Below are positions 31,409 to 31,754 of a stretch of 31,754 bases of DNA, in pieces. Source of the DNA: Silene noctiflora (taxonomy: Eukaryota > Streptophyta > Magnoliopsida > Caryophyllales > Caryophyllaceae); the NCBI GenBank assembly GCA_009801015.1, contig VHZZ01000003.1, forward strand, positions 329,335-361,088, given 5' to 3'. Within the stretch, counting starts at the first letter, position 1. Each line of letters begins with the position of its first letter. The translations under genes and the position numbers were made by a program. The notes beneath the pieces are model-generated. The model saw only the letters and a program-made list of their open reading frames with translations, had not been told where the DNA came from and made no database searches.

Positions 31409-31659
31409 AAGAAGATCGTAGCTTTTCTTGTGGTTAATATCATTTTTATTAGAAGATCGTAAACAGTAATATAAACTGTGTTATAAGAAAAATTTATAAT
31501 AATGTCGAAAAGAAAGATTAGTATAATGTGAGGAGAAAAAAATGTACATACCAAAATGGGATTTAGAGAAGATAAGTGTCGTAGACATGTCTTGATTGCG
31601 AGAAAAAAGAACATACATCGGATGTACTACCTTATACTTTATTTGTTTTCGAGCATATG
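31409..31659. other. Intergenic sequence, nothing recognised
   Basis: An 82-codon minus-strand frame at 31366-31614 overlaps the foldback arm and has no recognisable domain. Confidence 0.35.
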
Positions 31660-31754
31660 TGTAACACCCGCAATTTAGAATTTAAGTTTTAAAAATAATT
31701 TAATAAGTTGTTTAAAATAAATTACGGTTCAATCGTATTTTTGGGTAAGGATAT
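31660..31754. mobile_element. Possible 5' end of an LTR retrotransposon
   Basis: TGTAACACCCGCAATTTAG has the TG start and TGTAACACCC form common at plant LTR 5' ends. The window ends 95 bp later, so neither a matching end nor a primer-binding site can be seen. Confidence 0.25.

Overview
This is nuclear DNA from a flowering plant, most likely a eudicot. The evidence is spliced genes with GT-AG introns, a nuclear-type tRNA-Cys, plant-only protein families (PIRL leucine-rich-repeat protein, type II AT-hook AHL protein, ECA1/prolamin-like secreted peptides), AT-rich intergenic DNA, and many Stowaway-type MITEs (CTCCCTCCGTCC ends, TA target duplications) and tRNA-derived SINEs. I cannot name the species from the sequence.

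Layout. At 1-1000 there is a possible 3' gene end and a minus-strand tRNA-Cys(GCA). At 2008-4242 (+) lies a three-exon PIRL-type LRR gene whose first intron is full of transposon debris. At 6383-8835 (+) lies a five-exon Eyes-absent (EYA) type HAD phosphatase. At 9518-9727 (+) there is an isolated F-box fragment. At 10351-13782 (-) lies a two-exon gene for a 165-residue protein of unknown function, with a 2.9-kb intron built of degenerate duplications. At 14012-14851 there are two minus-strand SINEs with clear target-site duplications, one nested in a MITE. At 15094-15915 (-) lies GPN3, a GPN-loop GTPase, with a probable leader intron carrying four telo-box motifs. At 18822-20442 a MITE has been amplified into a head-to-tail array of about 115-bp units, interrupted by an assembly gap, and it ends just upstream of the TATA box of an AHL gene (20558-26371, +, five exons, 386 residues). 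At 27890-28294 and 30386-30775 (+) are two paralogous six-cysteine prolamin-like secreted proteins. The first is followed directly by seven 129-bp tandem repeats, each with an AATAAA. The window ends in a long-armed foldback element and a possible LTR start.

The genes do not form a pathway. They are independent nuclear genes: RNA polymerase assembly GTPase, chromatin/AT-hook factor, phosphatase, LRR scaffold and reproductive-type secreted peptides. The most notable structure is non-coding: two independent tandem amplifications, one of a MITE at the AHL promoter and one of a 3' flank behind a secreted-peptide gene, plus MITEs abutting core promoters. I found no convincing new multi-gene system. 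Exon joins were worked out by hand from splice motifs and reading phase, and no homology search was run.
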